A DNA stretch of 64,000 nt from Arthrobacter nitroguajacolicus_D. GTDB taxonomy: Bacteria; Actinomycetota; Actinomycetes; Actinomycetales; Micrococcaceae. A model generated the notes under the pieces. That model was not told where the DNA came from and ran no database searches. It worked only from the letters and a program-made list of their open reading frames with translations. Shown here one piece after another: positions 62,665 to 64,000 of the stretch. The stretch spans positions 744,001-808,000 of the forward strand of contig NZ_JAVDSH010000001.1 of the NCBI RefSeq assembly GCF_031455195.1, given 5' to 3'. Position 1 is the stretch's first letter; every line of letters begins with the position of its first letter. The position numbers and the translations under genes were made by a program.

Positions 62665-63353
62665 CGGGCCGCTCCTACCGGGGCAGCCCCGGGGTGAACG
62701 AGGATCCGTTCGCGCTTCTCGGCCCGCCACCACACGAAGAATCCGGTGAGGGTGAAGAAGCCGTAGAACAGGTACATGACCGCGCTGGCGTAATAACCGG
62801 CGCTGAACAGCAGAGGCACGCCTACGATGTCCACTGCGACCCAGATGAGCCAGAATTCAGTCCATCCCCGGGCCATGCCGTAGGTAGCCAGCAGCGACCC
62901 CATGAAAGTCCAGGCATCGGCCCAGACCGGGGGGTACGAGCCGAGGGCGTCGAACAGCGGAGTCAACGCGGCGGTGCCTGCGATCATCGCACCGATCAGG
63001 GCAATGCGGACCTTGGTACTGGCCCAGCCGGGAACAATCGCCCGGCCCTGCGAGCTCGATTCGCGGCCTTGGCGCCACCGGTACCAGCCGTAGACGGCGA
63101 CAGCGATGAACATGACCTGCCGCCCGGCCTGGCCCCACAGCGTTGCAGGGGCGGCAGCACCAAAAACGTTGCCGAGGAACACCGTGAGCAGAAGGATGTT
63201 GCCGACGATACCCATCGGCCATGCCCAGACTTTTCGGCGCATGCCGCCGAGGGCGCTGAGTAGCCCAAAAATGTTTCCTAGCACTTCGCGTAAGACAAGA
63301 GCAGATCCTCCAACGGGGATCTGTGCTTCGAAGAGCCATCGCAGTAAGTCCAT
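62661..63353 (-). CDS. ribM: RibM/PnuX-type riboflavin transporter (PnuC family)
   Basis: The protein has 230 residues with about seven membrane segments. ALVLREVLGNIFGLLSALGG, VWAWPMGIVGNILL and VYGWYRWRQG belong to the PnuC family. As the first gene behind an FMN riboswitch and the head of the riboflavin operon, it is most likely the riboflavin importer RibM (PnuX) rather than a nicotinamide riboside carrier. The ATG at 63353 has GGAAGGA upstream. Confidence 0.8.
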   Translation of the reverse strand: MDLLRWLFEAQIPVGGSALVLREVLGNIFGLLSALGGMRRKVWAWPMGIVGNILLLTVFLGNVFGAAAPATLWGQAGRQVMFIAVAVYGWYRWRQGRESSSQGRAIVPGWASTKVRIALIGAMIAGTAALTPLFDALGSYPPVWADAWTFMGSLLATYGMARGWTEFWLIWVAVDIVGVPLLFSAGYYASAVMYLFYGFFTLTGFFVWWRAEKRERILVHPGAAPVGAAR

Positions 63354-63444
63354 GCCGTTCCTTCCCAGTAAGCCGCGATGACTCCGGGGGTGTACGACAG
63401 CGCAATGCCGGGCGTCACTGAAGGAACGCCCACGGCATGACTGT

Positions 63445-63595
63445 ACGTGCTTCTCCCATCCAGACTTTAACTGTCGGTACCGGAATTTCACCGATTCAAC
63501 CGTTCGCCGCCAAGCCCCAAATACCTTGGGTCCTGATGGCTTGCGGGTCGCGGACTATAACCGCCGGTTCGGACTTACACCGACCCCGGAGCACG
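63445..63595 (-). promoter_or_regulatory. FMN riboswitch (RFN element)
   Basis: On the minus strand the conserved blocks appear in order: CTCCGGGGTCGGTG, AACCGGCGGT, GACCCGC, a variable arm, ATCGGTGAAATTCCG, GACAGTTAAAGTC and TGGATGGGAGAAG. It senses FMN and turns down the genes that follow. About 90 bases separate it from the ribM start, room for the switching hairpin. It should control the whole ribM-ribD-ribE-ribB-ribA-ribH run. Confidence 0.95.
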
Positions 63596-63674
63596 TATGT
63601 GTGTTGTTATTCTGCCACAACTACAAAGAAGTCCAGGCTATTCCCAGCCATCTTCGTAACATCCGTGACGGCCG

Positions 63675-64000
63675 TCAGGCGTTCGCCGCAGCAGCCTGCC
63701 CGGCAGACCGGAGACGGTCGATCGCCTTCGCCGGGTCCTGGTGCCCGTAGACGGCTGACCCCGCCACAAAAACGTTCGCTCCGGCTTCGGCCGCACGGAC
63801 GATGGTTTCTTCGGTGATGCCACCGTCCACCTGGATTGCGACACCGATGCCCGAGCCATCGATGGCCGCACGGGCGCGTCGAATCTTGGGCAAAGTGATA
63901 TCAAGGAACGACTGACCGCCGAATCCGGGCTCCACCGTCATGATCAACAGCATGTCCAGCTCACTGAGCATGTCCAGATAGGGCTCCACCGGAGTGGCCG
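63675..64000 (-). CDS. rpe: Ribulose-phosphate 3-epimerase, C-terminal part
   Basis: The frame runs in from the right edge. MLLIMTVEPGFGGQSF and IQVDGGITEETI, then NVFVAGSAVYG, are the conserved loops of the Rpe barrel. It interconverts ribulose 5-phosphate and xylulose 5-phosphate. The last residues are the normal end. It lies upstream of the riboswitch, in the same direction, with 79 bases between them. Confidence 0.93.
   Translation of the reverse strand, partial: ATPVEPYLDMLSELDMLLIMTVEPGFGGQSFLDITLPKIRRARAAIDGSGIGVAIQVDGGITEETIVRAAEAGANVFVAGSAVYGHQDPAKAIDRLRSAGQAAAANA

Overview
The window is high-GC actinobacterial DNA. Gene content and order point to the Micrococcaceae, most likely an Arthrobacter or Paenarthrobacter relative. 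The clues are an ANTAR response regulator beside pyruvate kinase, gltBD next to lgt, the trp and his genes in one run, and a riboflavin operon behind an FMN riboswitch. It splits sharply at the tRNA-Leu(CAA) gene at 39.77-39.85 kb. Everything to the left is an integrated, apparently conjugative element. Everything to the right is ordinary chromosome.

The element (1 to about 39.77 kb) enters the 3' end of tRNA-Leu and carries a tyrosine integrase (38554-39684) and an excisionase-like gene beside it. Its other end and its relaxase are not in the window. Conjugation genes run leftward in two blocks. One block is 28.96-31.72 kb: sigma-like factor, TcpC-like membrane protein and NlpC/P60 hydrolase. 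The other is 0-8.4 kb: DUF6112-like and TrbL-like membrane proteins, a SCO6880-type protein, VirB4-like ATPase, VirD4-like coupling protein, ArdC-like antirestriction protein and SSB. Between them sits about 20 kb of defence cargo (8.9-28.5 kb): a 654-residue protein with a HEPN-like motif, McrBC, a COG2856/PIN toxin-antitoxin pair, an EcsC-TerB protein facing a GIY-YIG protein, an ApeA-like HEPN gene joined to a large type ISP restriction-modification enzyme, two overlapping unknown small genes, and a lone PD-(D/E)XK nuclease. Short degenerate repeats mark both cargo edges and meet in its middle.

Right of the second conjugation block lies a regulatory region (31.8-36.4 kb): two ArsR-type and two EspR-type regulators, and a tightly overlapped operon immA - DUF6545 membrane protein - espR-like - anchored alpha/beta hydrolase, with a perfect 20-bp palindrome upstream. 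This is the strongest candidate for an undescribed signalling or defence module. A DUF6236-like gene, a frameshifted small gene, xis and int complete the element.

The chromosome part reads mostly leftward: pdtaR (+), pyk, gltD, gltB, lgt, trpA, trpB, trpC, a small membrane protein, a Trp-associated membrane protein, trpE, hisI, a TIGR03085 gene (+), hisF, hisG, hisE, then ribH-ribA-ribB-ribE-ribD-ribM behind the FMN riboswitch, and the 3' part of rpe. All calls come from reading the sequence. No database search was run.
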